DNA of 64,000 bases from Ruficoccus amylovorans (GTDB taxonomy: Bacteria > Verrucomicrobiota > Verrucomicrobiia > Opitutales > Cerasicoccaceae), in NCBI RefSeq assembly GCF_014230085.1, contig NZ_JACHVB010000012.1:124001-188000 (forward strand). Direction: 5' to 3'. The position numbers and the translations under genes are program-made. The notes under the pieces were generated by a model. The model saw nothing but the letters and a program-made list of their open reading frames with translations, did not search any database and was not told the DNA's origin. Below, piece after piece: positions 21,739 to 31,587 of this stretch (its first letter is position 1; the number at the start of each line of letters is the position of its first letter).

Positions 21739-24633
21739 ATGAAAGACCAATCCTCCACCCGCAACCAGACTCCCAGGCACGCGCTCACCATCAACCGCTG
21801 CTTTTCCTCTTCGGACGTCCACCCCTATGGTCAGTTGACCTGGGAATACCGCACTGCCGAAATCACCGACGATAAGGGCAAGGCCATCTTCAAGCAGGAC
21901 AACATCGAAGTCCCGGCCGCCTTCTCCGACCTGGCGACAAAAATCCTCGCCTCGAAATACCTCTACGGCGACATCGACAACGGTACCGATCCGAAAAACG
22001 GGGGCCGCGAAAGCTCTTTTAAGCAGGTGATTGACCGCGTGGCGGGCACCATCACCGATTGGGGCCTGGCCGACGGCTACTTCAAGGACGAGCAACAGGC
22101 GAACATCTTCCGAGACGAGCTGACCTGGCTGCTTGCCAACCAGTACGGCGCCTTCAATTCGCCGGTCTGGTTCAACCTCGGCCTCTACCACGCCTACGGA
22201 ATCGGCAAGGACTCGTGCAAGGGCAACTTTTACTGGAACCAGCAGCACGATGTCGTCATGCGGGCCGAGAGCCAGTACGAGTACCCGCAGTGCTCGGCCT
22301 GCTTCATCCAGCACGTCGAGGACAACATGGAGTCGATCATGGACCTGGCCCGCGCCGAGGCCATGCTGTTCAAGTTCGGCTCGGGCTCGGGCACGGACCT
22401 TTCCAGCATCCGCTCGACCCGCGAAAAACTCTCCGGCGGCGGACGCCCAAGCGGCCCTCTCAGCTTCCTGGCCGTGTACGACGCGGTGGCCGGGGTGGTC
22501 AAGAGCGGCGGCAAGACCCGCCGGGCCGCCAAGATGAACACCCTCAAGGACTGGCACCCGGACATCGAGGAGTTTATCAAGGCCAAGCAGGTCGAGGAGC
22601 GCAAGGCCTGGGCGTTGATCGAGGAGGGCTACGACCCGTCCTTTAACGGTGATGCCTACGCCTCGATCAAGTACCAGAACGAAAACCTCTCCATCCGCGC
22701 CTCTGACTCGTTCATGCAGGCCGCCATCGACGGGAAAAAGTTTTTCACCCGCCGCGTGACCGACGGGCAGCCCTGCGAGGAGAAAGACGCGTCCTTCCTC
22801 CTGGACAAGATCGCCGAGGGCACCCATATCTGCGGCGACCCCGGCATGCAGTTCGACGACACCATCCACAAGTGGCACACCTGCAAGGGTTCGGGCCGTC
22901 AGAACTGCACCAACCCGTGCAGCGAGTACCTCTTCCTCGACAACTCCGCCTGCAACCTCGCCTCGCTCAACCTGATGAAGTTCCGCACGCCAGAGGGCTT
23001 CGACGTGGAGCGCTTCGCCGCTGCCGCCCGTATCTTCATCATCGCGCAGGAGATCATCGTGGACCGCTCCTCGTACCCGACCGAGGGCATCACCTACAAT
23101 AGCCACTGGTTCCGCACGCTCGGGCTCGGCTACGCCAACCTCGGTGCGCTCCTCATGTCCTACGGTTACGCGTATGCCTCGCCGGAGGGACTCGGGCTGG
23201 CCAAGGCCATCACCGCCGCCATGACCGGCGTGGCCTACAAGACTTCCGCCGAAATGGCCGCGCTCAAGGGGCCGTTCCCCGGCTACCACGAGGCCGCCCA
23301 CTACGGCGTGCCCAACCCACCCGAAGCCGACAACGTCGCCTCCATGCAGGCCGTGATCGAACTGCATAAAAGCCATGTCGAGGCTCTCGACCACCACTCC
23401 CCCAAGCCCGTGGCCGAATACGCCGCCAGGGTCTGGAAGGAAGCCTCCGACCTGGGTAAACGCTACGGCTACCGCAACGCGCAGGTCACGGTCCTCGCGC
23501 CCACGGGCACGATCGGTTTTCTCATGGACTGCGACACCACGGGCGTCGAGCCCGCCATCGGCCTGGTCGCATACAAGACGCTCGCCGGCGGCGGTCTCAT
23601 GACCCTGCCAATCAAGTCCATCCCGCTGGCGCTGGAAACGCTCGGCTACGACAAGGCCGCGATTGAAAAAATCTGCGCCCACGTCAAGGAGTACGGCACG
23701 GTCGAGAACATCAAGATGGGCGAAAAGGTGCGCGAATCCGGCATCAAGGACGAGCATGTGGCGGTCTTTGACTCGGCCTTCCGCTCCGGTATGGGCAAGC
23801 GTTACCTGCCCTACACGGCGCACATCGACATGATGAGCGCGGTCCAGCCCTTCCTCTCCGGGGCGATCTCGAAGACGGTCAACATGCCCGAGGAGTGCTC
23901 GGTCAAGGACATCCGCCAGACCTACATCGAAGCCTGGAAAAAGGGCATCAAGGGCATCGCCATCTACCGCGACGGCTCGAAGCGTTCGGCCCCGATCAAG
24001 ACCCGCAAGGACACGCCAGAGGAAAAGCCGGTCGTGCAGGTCGTGACCGAGCCGTACCGCCGCAAGCTGCCTGACACGCGGCAGTCCATTACGCATAAAT
24101 TCTCCATCGCCGGGACCGAGGGCTACCTCACCATCGGCAAGTTCGACGACGGCAAGCCGGGCGAGGTCTTCATCCAGATGGCCAAGGCGGGCTCAACCAT
24201 CAACGGCCTGATGGACTCCGTCGGCACGCTGGTTTCGCTCTGCCTGCAATACGGGGTGCCGCTGGAAACGCTGGTGAAAAAGTTCAGCCACGTCCGCTTC
24301 GAGCCCGAGGGCATGACTCGCAACCCGCACATTCCCTTCGCCAAGAGTGTGGTTGATTACGTGGCCCGCCTGCTGGGCATGGAGTTTATCCCCGGCTACA
24401 AGGAGCGTATGTCGCCCGCCCTCCAGGCCGAAGGTGGCTTCGAGGACCAGCACCCCGGCAGCACGACCATCCCCAAGGAGGAAGAGGAGGCGCACATCGA
24501 CACCGAGCAGCTTGAGTTTCTGACTCAGTCCGAGGGCAACCTGACCTGCCCCGAATGCGGGTCGAGCAAGGTCAAGGTCACTGGCACCTGCGCCTGTTGC
24601 CTGAACTGCGGCACTTCGCTGGGGTGCAGTTGA
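21739..24633 (+). CDS. nrdJ: Adenosylcobalamin-dependent (class II) ribonucleotide reductase
   Basis: This 964-residue enzyme reduces ribonucleotides to deoxyribonucleotides using a cobalamin-generated thiyl radical, with or without oxygen. Catalytic features are the first redox cysteine in YPQCSACFIQHVEDN near residue 183, and the N-x-C-x-E active-site motif NPCSEYLFLDNSACNLASLN near 392. SGSGTDLSSIRS and LAPTGTIGFLMDCDTTG are typical of the vitamin B12-dependent family. The C-terminus ends in paired cysteine motifs (CPECGSSKVKVTGTCACCLNCG), the swinging redox tail. No nrdAB or nrdDG gene is in the window. A terminator follows at 24671. Confidence 0.96.
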   Translation: MKDQSSTRNQTPRHALTINRCFSSSDVHPYGQLTWEYRTAEITDDKGKAIFKQDNIEVPAAFSDLATKILASKYLYGDIDNGTDPKNGGRESSFKQVIDRVAGTITDWGLADGYFKDEQQANIFRDELTWLLANQYGAFNSPVWFNLGLYHAYGIGKDSCKGNFYWNQQHDVVMRAESQYEYPQCSACFIQHVEDNMESIMDLARAEAMLFKFGSGSGTDLSSIRSTREKLSGGGRPSGPLSFLAVYDAVAGVVKSGGKTRRAAKMNTLKDWHPDIEEFIKAKQVEERKAWALIEEGYDPSFNGDAYASIKYQNENLSIRASDSFMQAAIDGKKFFTRRVTDGQPCEEKDASFLLDKIAEGTHICGDPGMQFDDTIHKWHTCKGSGRQNCTNPCSEYLFLDNSACNLASLNLMKFRTPEGFDVERFAAAARIFIIAQEIIVDRSSYPTEGITYNSHWFRTLGLGYANLGALLMSYGYAYASPEGLGLAKAITAAMTGVAYKTSAEMAALKGPFPGYHEAAHYGVPNPPEADNVASMQAVIELHKSHVEALDHHSPKPVAEYAARVWKEASDLGKRYGYRNAQVTVLAPTGTIGFLMDCDTTGVEPAIGLVAYKTLAGGGLMTLPIKSIPLALETLGYDKAAIEKICAHVKEYGTVENIKMGEKVRESGIKDEHVAVFDSAFRSGMGKRYLPYTAHIDMMSAVQPFLSGAISKTVNMPEECSVKDIRQTYIEAWKKGIKGIAIYRDGSKRSAPIKTRKDTPEEKPVVQVVTEPYRRKLPDTRQSITHKFSIAGTEGYLTIGKFDDGKPGEVFIQMAKAGSTINGLMDSVGTLVSLCLQYGVPLETLVKKFSHVRFEPEGMTRNPHIPFAKSVVDYVARLLGMEFIPGYKERMSPALQAEGGFEDQHPGSTTIPKEEEEAHIDTEQLEFLTQSEGNLTCPECGSSKVKVTGTCACCLNCGTSLGCS

Positions 24634-24670
24634 GATGCGCCCGTAGATTAACGGTTCAATTTACCTGGCA

Positions 24671-24701
24671 AAAGCCGGTCCGTTGCGGACCGGCTTTTTT
24701 A
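24671..24701 (+). terminator. Terminator of nrdJ
   Basis: AAAGCCGGTCCG and CGGACCGGCTTT pair around TTG and are followed by six Ts, 38 bases after the nrdJ stop codon. Confidence 0.9.
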
Positions 24702-24719
24702 AACAAGAGGGTTGCCTGG

Positions 24720-24777
24720 TACGCCACGCGAAGGGGCCCGAAGTTCCTTTCCGCCTATTCGTGTCCTTCGCGGGCAC
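24720..24777. repeat. Degenerate family B repeat
   Basis: The segment holds CACGCGAAGG near its left end and CCTTCGCGGGCA at its right end, the same octamer motifs as the arms around the GxxExxY gene at 45424-45872. The two halves pair only partly, so it is probably a decayed copy. Confidence 0.5.
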
Positions 24778-24874
24778 CGCTTTCATTTTATCCTTCTTTT
24801 CAGAAAGTGATATAACTGGATGCTGGAGAGACCCTTAAATAGAATAACCGGCTGAGGCTCCGGGTGGGGGCGGG

Positions 24875-25534
24875 TCAGAGTTCGACCCAGATTTTACCTG
24901 CGGCGGACAGGCCGATTTCTCTGGGGGCCTGGCCGGGGATTTCGATGGTGAAGACTCCCGAGGGGGTGTGGACTTTGCTGACCTTGAACGGCGTGCCGGG
25001 CAACAGCCCGAGCGAGCGTACGTGTTCGAGAAAATCGGGCTGCTGGTCGGCGATGTGGGCGACTTTGGCCCGCTGGCCGGGAGTCAGGTGCGTCATCTGA
25101 TGCATGTGGCGACGGTGCATGTGACCTTCGCGCGTCGGGATGGGGTCGCCGTGCGGATCAAAGCGTGGTTCGCCGAGAAAGGCGTCCAAATGTTCGAGCA
25201 AGCGGTCCGAGACGGCGTGTTCGAGGGTCTCGGCTTCGTGATGGACGTCGGCGAGGTTCATTTTCAGCACTTCGGCCAGGAAATATTCCAGCAGGCGGTG
25301 GCGGCGGATCATGCCCACAGCCAGTTCCTTGCCCTTGGAGGTGAGCCGAACTGTTTGCGGGGGCTCTTCGGTGACGAGTTCCGCCTTGGCCAGCCCGCTG
25401 ACGATGGATGAGACCGTGCCGGGGATGAGGTCGAGGCTGTCCGCGATCTCCTCGACCGTAACGGTTCCATGTTCAGCCCGGTCCGCGAGCAGGTAAATGT
25501 TTCGGATGTAGTTCTCAACCGTTCGGCTCGGCAT
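24875..25534 (-). CDS. DtxR/MntR-family metal-dependent repressor
   Basis: This 219-residue regulator has an N-terminal winged helix (VEEIADSLDLIPGTVSSIVSGLAKAELV), a dimerisation and metal domain (MIRRHRLLEYFLAEVL and VHHEAETLEHAVSD), a histidine-rich linker (HMHRRHMHQM) and a C-terminal SH3-like FeoA domain (GLLPGTPFKVSKVHTPSG). The AETLEH motif places Glu where DtxR has Cys102, as in MntR. The first-helix ligand position is Asn8 in ENYIRN rather than the Asp8 and Glu11 of MntR or Met10 of DtxR. It would repress metal uptake genes when Fe(II) or Mn(II) is plentiful. No metal transporter is adjacent. Confidence 0.9.
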   Translation of the reverse strand: MPSRTVENYIRNIYLLADRAEHGTVTVEEIADSLDLIPGTVSSIVSGLAKAELVTEEPPQTVRLTSKGKELAVGMIRRHRLLEYFLAEVLKMNLADVHHEAETLEHAVSDRLLEHLDAFLGEPRFDPHGDPIPTREGHMHRRHMHQMTHLTPGQRAKVAHIADQQPDFLEHVRSLGLLPGTPFKVSKVHTPSGVFTIEIPGQAPREIGLSAAGKIWVEL

Positions 25535-25867
25535 GATAAATGTCTCTAGTGAGGAAGTGGGCGAATTGCAAAGAAAAGCGTGCGCGCAGGCGAAAGGTTG
25601 TGCGGAGGCGGCGAAACAAGGTCCAGACGGAGATCGGCAGCAGGGCTTTCGTTGTCTTTTTACCTGATTTTAACTGTTGTGTGATGAAAGCTAACTATGT
25701 TCATAAGTTATTGTAATCTAAATGTAAAGGGACGCTGCTCACGCGCTTAAAGCTTGCTTTCGAGGCCTGTTTAAATAGTCTTACCTATCGAAACTAGGGA
25801 AAACCCATGAGTGACGAATAGTTGCTTACGAGGTGCTATCGACTTCCCCGGTTGTTGTTTTTATCAT
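25535..25867. other. 333-bp region between divergent DtxR-type and HAD genes
   Basis: No coding region or strong palindrome is seen. AACTATGTTCATAAGTT near 25695 is an imperfect inverted repeat that could be an autoregulatory site for the divergent metal regulator; this is a guess from position. Confidence 0.3.
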
Positions 25868-26359
25868 ATGAAGTCCATACTCCAGCGGCTGACGGGTCAC
25901 GCAGCCAAGGTTGAGGCTTCTCTGGCATCGACGGAAGTGATTCCGCCGCTCACGGAGAAGGCTTGGATCGGAGTGGACCTGGACGGCACGTTAGCCAGAT
26001 TCAAGAGCTGGAAAGGGCTGAAGCATGTGGGGCGCCCCATCCCCTTGATGCTGGCCCGTATCCATCGCTGGCGGGCCGCCGGTTACCAGGTGAAAATCGT
26101 GACTGCGCGGGCAACCCTGCCGGAGTCTCTCCCTCCGATTGAGAAGTGGCTGCGCAAACAAGGCCTGGAAGGCCTGGAGATCACCAATCGTGTCGATATG
26201 GACATGGTTGAGCTCTGGGATGACCGCGCCGTCCATATCCAGCCAAACAGCGGGCGACTCTCACGCAGCCCGTCGGTACTGGCCCGACCCCGCGCTCCTC
26301 TGCTTGAAGAGGCTTTTCCGCAAGAAAATCGTCCCCGTCTCTCGTTTCTGACCTCCTAA
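25868..26359 (+). CDS. HAD-superfamily phosphatase-like protein
   Basis: The ATG at 25868 (MKSILQRLTGHAAKVEAS) gives 163 residues. HAD motif I is GVDLDGTLARF with D37 and D39 as nucleophile and acid, motif II is KIVTARATLPES, and a late motif LWDDRAVHIQPN supplies acidic metal ligands. The compact fold with no large cap resembles polynucleotide-phosphatase-like HAD proteins. It should hydrolyse a phosphoester; the substrate is not inferable. A 50-residue membrane protein follows 12 bp downstream and is probably co-transcribed. Confidence 0.78.
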   Translation: MKSILQRLTGHAAKVEASLASTEVIPPLTEKAWIGVDLDGTLARFKSWKGLKHVGRPIPLMLARIHRWRAAGYQVKIVTARATLPESLPPIEKWLRKQGLEGLEITNRVDMDMVELWDDRAVHIQPNSGRLSRSPSVLARPRAPLLEEAFPQENRPRLSFLTS

Positions 26360-26371
26360 CGATTCTTTCTC

Positions 26372-26524
26372 ATGTATAAACTTGTCAGGAACAAAATGAC
26401 TACGCCCGGCATTCTTCTCACTATTGCCGTGGCTATCGCTTTTGTCGTCGGTGCTGTCGTCAGCCACCGTGCGCAATCACGCAACGAAGCGCCAGTGGCC
26501 GAGGCCACGACTACGCTCCGGTAA
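26372..26524 (+). CDS. Small single-pass membrane protein (50 residues)
   Basis: An ATG at 26372 opens a frame of 50 codons ending in TAA at 26522. The product starts MYKLVRNKMTTPG, has one hydrophobic span (ILLTIAVAIAFVVGAVVS) and a short polar tail. It sits 12 bp after the HAD gene in the same direction. The codon use is like the neighbours, which supports a real gene, but no family is recognised. An internal ATG at codon 9 is an alternative start. Confidence 0.55.
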   Translation: MYKLVRNKMTTPGILLTIAVAIAFVVGAVVSHRAQSRNEAPVAEATTTLR

Positions 26525-26543
26525 ATGTAGCTCGTTTATTGTT

Positions 26544-26671
26544 AGGTGTTTAAGAAAACCTGTAGCCATAGTGGTTAAGTAGCCAATTGTTAATTGTTGG
26601 ATGCGAAATCTAGAAAACAACAATTAGCCATTTAACCATTCGCTCTTTTAGTGGCGGCTACGGCTTTATTT
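26544..26671 (-). repeat. Family A palindromic repeat, copy 2 (inverted orientation)
   Basis: Reverse-complemented, this segment matches copy 1 from its AAATAAAG left flank through GTAGCCGCCAC, ATGGTTAA, ATGGCTAA, TTGTTG, and the ACAATTAACAATTGGCT right arm to the TTTCTTAAAC flank. The central 15 bases differ. It fills the gap between the convergent small membrane protein gene and the nucleotidase gene, where it could serve as a terminator-like hairpin. Confidence 0.85.
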
Positions 26672-26683
26672 AAACCGCCCCGG

Positions 26684-27676
26684 TTATGCCGGGGTGGCCG
26701 CTTGGATGGCGGCGATGACCTGGTCGTGCCAGCGTCCGTTGGTGGCGACGACACCGCTGTTGTGCCGGAGCGTGCGCCCGGCGCTGAAGTCGAGCGGCTT
26801 GCCGCGGATATCGGTGACAGTGCCACCCGCTTCCTCCACCACGAGGCAGCCGGCGGCGTGGTCCCAGATCTTCTCCTCGTAGCCGGGGCGGGTGGGCAGG
26901 CGCAGGTAGATGTCCGCGTCTCCGCGTGCGATGGAGGCGTACTTACACTGGCTGTCCATCCGGACCGAAGGCCGGGTGATGCCGAGTTTCTCCGCCACGG
27001 TGGCAGACCAGTCATGGCGGGAGTGTCCGCTCTCGACCGATTCGCAGAAGCAGGCGAGGGCGGTGTCGGCGGTCGATGAGACCTTGACCGGAGCGGCTTC
27101 GCCTGCGTCGAGCGGGTAGAGCCAGGCCCCTTCTCCGCGACAGGCGGCGAGCAGGCATCCGGTTTTGGCCGTTGCTTCATGGCCGCAGGGGAGTTCGGGG
27201 CAGCCGAGCACGCCCATCACGGGCTGCCCGTCTTCGACCAGCGCAAGGGCGATGGCGTACTGGTCGTTGCGCAGGAAGCCCTTGGTCCCGTCGATGGGGT
27301 CGAGGGTCCAGAAGCGTCCGGCGGGACCGCCGGTATGGTTGCCGCGGTCGATGGCAGCGAGGATTTCCGGGTTTCCAAGCTGGGGCAGGATACGCCTGAC
27401 CTCGGCGAAGACCTGGGCGCGCAGAGCGGCGTTGTCGTCGGCGCGAAGGGCGTCGGCGTCTTCCTCGGCTACCACCGGGATATCCGGGGTGGCGGCCTGG
27501 AGCAGGTGGAGGATGACGGCCTGCGAGCCGTAGTCGGCAATCGTGACCGGCGATTTGTCGTTTTTGGCCAGCGCACCGTCCGCAGTCAGGTTTGCCCGGA
27601 CGTGTGCGCATAAAAGTGCGGCCTTGCGCACGGCGTCGATTGCCATTTGTGCTGAAAAGTGCTCAAACTTGCTCAT
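26684..27676 (-). CDS. 3'(2'),5'-bisphosphate nucleotidase (CysQ/HAL2 type)
   Basis: A 330-residue member of the inositol monophosphatase superfamily. The metal and phosphate site is seen as DKSPVTIADYGSQA, VVAEEDADALR, FWTLDPIDGTKGFLRNDQY and KIWDHAAGCLVVEEAGGTVTD. The DPIDGTKGF motif and the length point to the HAL2/SAL1 branch, which converts PAP to AMP, rather than simple inositol phosphatases (about 260 residues). Its role would be removing PAP formed during sulfate assimilation or sulfation. It is divergent from the hybrid kinase gene; no sulfate genes are adjacent. Confidence 0.88.
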   Translation of the reverse strand: MSKFEHFSAQMAIDAVRKAALLCAHVRANLTADGALAKNDKSPVTIADYGSQAVILHLLQAATPDIPVVAEEDADALRADDNAALRAQVFAEVRRILPQLGNPEILAAIDRGNHTGGPAGRFWTLDPIDGTKGFLRNDQYAIALALVEDGQPVMGVLGCPELPCGHEATAKTGCLLAACRGEGAWLYPLDAGEAAPVKVSSTADTALACFCESVESGHSRHDWSATVAEKLGITRPSVRMDSQCKYASIARGDADIYLRLPTRPGYEEKIWDHAAGCLVVEEAGGTVTDIRGKPLDFSAGRTLRHNSGVVATNGRWHDQVIAAIQAATPA

Positions 27677-27798
27677 GAGAGGGAATTTTGCAGGGAATTA
27701 AGGCTTCTTCTTCGGTGTTGCAGATTTATTATCGTCTGCAAATATAGGGTAAAGTCCTCTGTTTAGTTTTTACTGTAATTTACCGATACAAAGCACGC

Positions 27799-30700
27799 TT
27801 GCAAAAAGAACAAGAAAAGACTGGGGTCCGTTTCGGACCGGCCGCACTCGGGCTATTGGTTGCCGGGATGATCTTTGCGGTCGGGTGCATTGTCGTGGCC
27901 TATGTGTATTACCAGGCGCGCAGCACGCAAGTCTCAAGCATCCGGGGCGACCTGGAGCGCCTGGCACGTCTGGTGGCGGCCCAGATTGACGGAGACAAGC
28001 ACCGGCAGATCCTTTCTCCGCAGCAGCAGGACAGCTTCATGCACGAGTTGCTGCTGGAGCCGATGATCGCCTTTCACAACGCGGCGCCCGACATCGAGCG
28101 GGTTTACACCATGACGCCCCGAAGCCAGGGCGGCTACAGCATCGTGCTCGACACGAGCCAGAAGATCGACCTGCTCAAACGCAAGCCGGGCAACCTGAAG
28201 CCCATCGCCATCATGGAGCCCTATTCGGGCAATTTTGCGCCGGAGGACCAGGAGGCGATCCGCAAACTCGGCCCGAATGAAGTTTATTCGACCAGCGAAC
28301 CCTACACGGACCGTTTCGGCACATATATGTCGGGGCTGGCGCCAGTGGTGGACTCGTCCGGCAATACTGTGGCCTATGCGGGGGTCGATCTGCCGATCGA
28401 CGTCTATAACCAGCGCATGGCCGAAGTACGGGGGGTGGCGACCGGAGGCATTATCCTCTCCCTGATCCTGAGCGGGATGCTCGGCAGTGTTGCGGCCTGG
28501 ATTCAGTTTATCCTGATCAAGGCCGAGGCGGTCAAGAACCAGGCGCGTCGCCGCTCGCTGCAGTCGCTGGAAGAGCTGGAGTACAACCAGAAGCTGCTCA
28601 AGTCGATCGCCGAGATGAACCGGATCATCCTGAGCGAGCCGGACCTCTCGCGGTCCATTAACGAGGCGCTCCGTCTGGTGGGGAAAACCGCCGGGGTGGA
28701 CCGCGTGTACCTGATGCACCATCCGGCGGGTATGTCGCCTGACAAGCCCCAGGCCGAGGAGCACTACGAGTGGGCGCGTACCGGGATGACCTCGCACATG
28801 GACAACCGGGAATTCCAGCCTTTTTCCTACAATCAGTTTGGGCTCAGGCATTGGTACGAGCGCTTTGTCGAGGAGCGGGAGGTTTTCTGTTCGCTGCCGG
28901 GCGCGGAACGCGCCGATGCCGATTTCCTGGCCCGTTTCGGCATCCGTTCGCTTTTTTGCTGCCCGATTGTTTTCGACAATACCTGCTGGGGCTTCATGGC
29001 CTTTGAGGATTGCCGCCGGGAGCGCAACTGGACCGAGGAGCAGCGGGCGATTTTCGCCGCGTCGGCGCGTAATCTGGGCGCTGCCATCAAGCGCAACGTG
29101 GAGGAGGACGCCCGCCGTGTGGCCGACGAACGCTTCCGCGCCATTTTCCGCCAGTCTCCCATCGGCATGGTGATCCAGACCGCGGACGGGATCATGCTCC
29201 ACAGCAACCAGGCCTTTCTCGGAGTCATTGGCTGCACGGAGGAAGACATCGCCCAGCGTTCATACCGTGAACTCTTTCCCGAGGACCGACTGGAGGAGGT
29301 TGAGCAGGAACGGGCGCTGATGATGGAAAAGGGCTGGAGCGGGCCTTTCCAGAGCGAGCTTTTCCATAAAAACGGGCACCGGGTCTCCGTCGTCTTTCAG
29401 AACATCATGATCGACGGCCGCGAGGGCGAAAAGCAGGTCGTGACCTTTATTGAAGACATCACCCGGCGTCTCGAACACGAAAGGGAGATGCGCAAGGCCC
29501 TCGCCGACGCCGACGCCGCCAACCGCGCCAAGAGCGAGTTCCTGGCCACCATGAGCCATGAAATCCGTACTCCGATGAACGGGGTGGTCGGCATGACCGG
29601 CCTGCTGATGGAGTCCGAGCTGACCGCCCAGCAGCGCGACTACGTGGAGACGATCCAGCTCAGCGGCGAGTCGCTCCTGGCCATTATCAGCGACATCCTC
29701 GACTTCTCCAAGATCGAGGCCGGGCGCATGGACTTTGACAAGGCCCCCTTCAGCGTGCGCGACTGCGTCGAGAGCACCCTGGAGTTGCTCGGCCCCAAGG
29801 CGGCCGAAAAGGGCCTGCGCATGGCCTATCGCCTTGCCGACGGCATGCCCGAGACTTTCCTCGGCGACGCCACCCGCATCCGCCAGGTGCTTTTCAACCT
29901 GGTGGGCAACGCCGTCAAGTTCACCGAAGAGGGTGAAGTGTCGATCCTGGTTAACGCCCGGCTGCAAAATTCCGGCTTCCACGAGGTCACGATTGACGTG
30001 CACGACACCGGGATCGGGATTTCGCAGGAGCAGATGACCCGGCTGTTCAAGTCCTTCAGCCAGTTGGACACGTCCTCGACGCGGCGGCATGGCGGGACCG
30101 GCCTGGGGCTGGTCATCAGCCAGAAGCTGCTGGAGCGGATGGGCGGGCGGATATGGGTCGATAGTGTGGTGGAGAAGGGGACCGTTTTCCATGTCGTCGT
30201 GCCCATGAAAAGCGTCCACAACAATTCGGACGAGGTGAAGGAACCCGCCGCCGTGCCGTATGCGGGCAAGTCCGTCATGATCGTGGAGAGCCACACCCTG
30301 ACACGCGAATACTACACCCGGCAGCTCAAAACCCTCGGATTGCGGGTGGAGGCCTTTCGCTCGGCCCACGAGTGCCTGGCCTGGTCCAAGCTTAACGGGA
30401 ACATCGACCTGGTGCTTATCGCGCAGGACCTGAAAAATTACGATGCCTGCCGATTGGCCATTGAGCTTGACCGCATCTACGAGGGGAAACTCAGCTTGGT
30501 GCTGCTGCGTGCGAGCAATGCCAGGCTGAGCCAGAACTACACCGAGACCTTTGAACTGGCGCTCCCTCCAACCTACCGGTTGAATACGCTCTCAAAGTAT
30601 ATGGCCGACGCGCTCAAGCTCTCCACCCGTCCGCTGCCGCCTGTCAGGCAGGCTCCTTCCGCGCAGTCCTCTGCGGAGGGCGAGGAGCGACGGCAGTTGA

Positions 30701-31098
30701 ACATCCTCATGGCCGAGGACAACAAGGTGAACCAGAAGGTGACGGGCTTGTTGTTGAAAAAAATGGGCTACTCCGCCGACATCGCCAACAACGGGCTGGA
30801 GGTGCTCGACGCCATGCGCAAGCGCCACTACGACGTTATCCTGATGGACATGCACATGCCCGAAATGGACGGGCTGGAGGCCACACGCAACATCCGCGAG
30901 AGCTACGCGCGGGACCGGCAACCTTACATCATCGCGCTCACGGCCAGCGCGTTTCAGGACTTCAAGCAGGAGTGCCACGAGGCCGGGGTCAACGCCTTCC
31001 TGACGAAGCCCCTGCGCTCCGAAGAGTTGAAAAAATACCTGACCCGCCTTCAGGACGGCCAGATGGGCAGCACAGCTACAGGTTCTCCTCAGACTTGA
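27799..31098 (+). CDS. Hybrid sensor histidine kinase (extracytoplasmic sensor, GAF, PAS, HisKA, HATPase, two REC)
   Basis: The TTG at 27799 is taken as start because the next methionine would cut the first membrane span. The 1099-residue product has a membrane helix at about 13-38, a periplasmic sensor to about 210, a second helix at about 213-236, a GAF domain at about 264-427 and a PAS domain at about 440-560. The HisKA motif [10 protein letters not shown] is near 586, the ATPase domain lies at 654-804, and two receiver domains follow. The first (about 824-934) lacks the phospho-acceptor aspartate (VLIAQDL) and looks degenerate. The second is intact, with [13 protein letters not shown] near 1016. 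It should sense an external signal and pass phosphate to an unlinked partner. Its 3' end overlaps the convergent Fur-type gene by 23 bp. Confidence 0.93.
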   Translation: MQKEQEKTGVRFGPAALGLLVAGMIFAVGCIVVAYVYYQARSTQVSSIRGDLERLARLVAAQIDGDKHRQILSPQQQDSFMHELLLEPMIAFHNAAPDIERVYTMTPRSQGGYSIVLDTSQKIDLLKRKPGNLKPIAIMEPYSGNFAPEDQEAIRKLGPNEVYSTSEPYTDRFGTYMSGLAPVVDSSGNTVAYAGVDLPIDVYNQRMAEVRGVATGGIILSLILSGMLGSVAAWIQFILIKAEAVKNQARRRSLQSLEELEYNQKLLKSIAEMNRIILSEPDLSRSINEALRLVGKTAGVDRVYLMHHPAGMSPDKPQAEEHYEWARTGMTSHMDNREFQPFSYNQFGLRHWYERFVEEREVFCSLPGAERADADFLARFGIRSLFCCPIVFDNTCWGFMAFEDCRRERNWTEEQRAIFAASARNLGAAIKRNVEEDARRVADERFRAIFRQSPIGMVIQTADGIMLHSNQAFLGVIGCTEEDIAQRSYRELFPEDRLEEVEQERALMMEKGWSGPFQSELFHKNGHRVSVVFQNIMIDGREGEKQVVTFIEDITRRLEHEREMRKALADADAANRAKSEFLATMSHEIRTPMNGVVGMTGLLMESELTAQQRDYVETIQLSGESLLAIISDILDFSKIEAGRMDFDKAPFSVRDCVESTLELLGPKAAEKGLRMAYRLADGMPETFLGDATRIRQVLFNLVGNAVKFTEEGEVSILVNARLQNSGFHEVTIDVHDTGIGISQEQMTRLFKSFSQLDTSSTRRHGGTGLGLVISQKLLERMGGRIWVDSVVEKGTVFHVVVPMKSVHNNSDEVKEPAAVPYAGKSVMIVESHTLTREYYTRQLKTLGLRVEAFRSAHECLAWSKLNGNIDLVLIAQDLKNYDACRLAIELDRIYEGKLSLVLLRASNARLSQNYTETFELALPPTYRLNTLSKYMADALKLSTRPLPPVRQAPSAQSSAEGEERRQLNILMAEDNKVNQKVTGLLLKKMGYSADIANNGLEVLDAMRKRHYDVILMDMHMPEMDGLEATRNIRESYARDRQPYIIALTASAFQDFKQECHEAGVNAFLTKPLRSEELKKYLTRLQDGQMGSTATGSPQT

Positions 31099-31489
31099 GG
31101 GGGCAGAGCTTTTTTACGCAGCGGCCGAAGATGATGACCTCTTCGCCCTCGAACTCGAATTCCGGGGGCTGCTGCACCTTGTCCATGACCGCCGGGGTCT
31201 CGCCGGGCAGGACGAAGACCTGGTTGCACTCGCGGCAGATGAAGTGCGGGTGGTGGCCGCCGTCGGGGTTGGGTAACTCGTAGCGCACGGGCTGGCCGGG
31301 GAAGTTGACCCGGATGAGCATGTGCTCGCGGATCATCTCGGCCAGGTTGCGGAAAATCGTCCGCTGGCCGATACCGGGGCAGTCCTGGCGGGCCGAGGTG
31401 AGGATATCGTCCAGGCTCAGCGGGCGCTGGGCCTGCTGCAAGGCGTGGATGATGGCATCGCGCTGTTTGGTTTTTCTTTTCCCGTGCAT
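31076..31489 (-). CDS. Fur-family metalloregulator
   Basis: The ATG at 31489 (MHGKRKTKQRDAIIHALQQ) gives 137 residues; the frame upstream to 31543 is not Fur-like. The winged helix (LSLDDILTSARQDCPGIGQRTIFRNLAEM) and the dimerisation domain (GGHHPHFICRECNQVFVLP) are clear. Two cysteine pairs, CREC and CVKKLC, are placed as for the structural zinc site of Fur, Zur and PerR. The regulatory site cannot be assigned to iron, zinc or peroxide from these residues alone. It is divergent from a PEP-CTERM surface operon 98 bp away, a possible target. Its stop codon lies inside the end of the hybrid kinase gene. Confidence 0.9.
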   Translation of the reverse strand: MHGKRKTKQRDAIIHALQQAQRPLSLDDILTSARQDCPGIGQRTIFRNLAEMIREHMLIRVNFPGQPVRYELPNPDGGHHPHFICRECNQVFVLPGETPAVMDKVQQPPEFEFEGEEVIIFGRCVKKLCPLKSEENL

Positions 31490-31587
31490 GCTTGGTGGCG
31501 TTATGGGGCAGCTTAGGGAAATAAACCGCCGTGCAAAGTACATTTTCTAATTGACACTCGCATGCCAAAAACGTCCTCTAATCTACT

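Noticed and set aside
21724-24096. Minus-strand frame of 790 codons opposite nrdJ
   Set aside because: Antisense shadow of the intact nrdJ gene.
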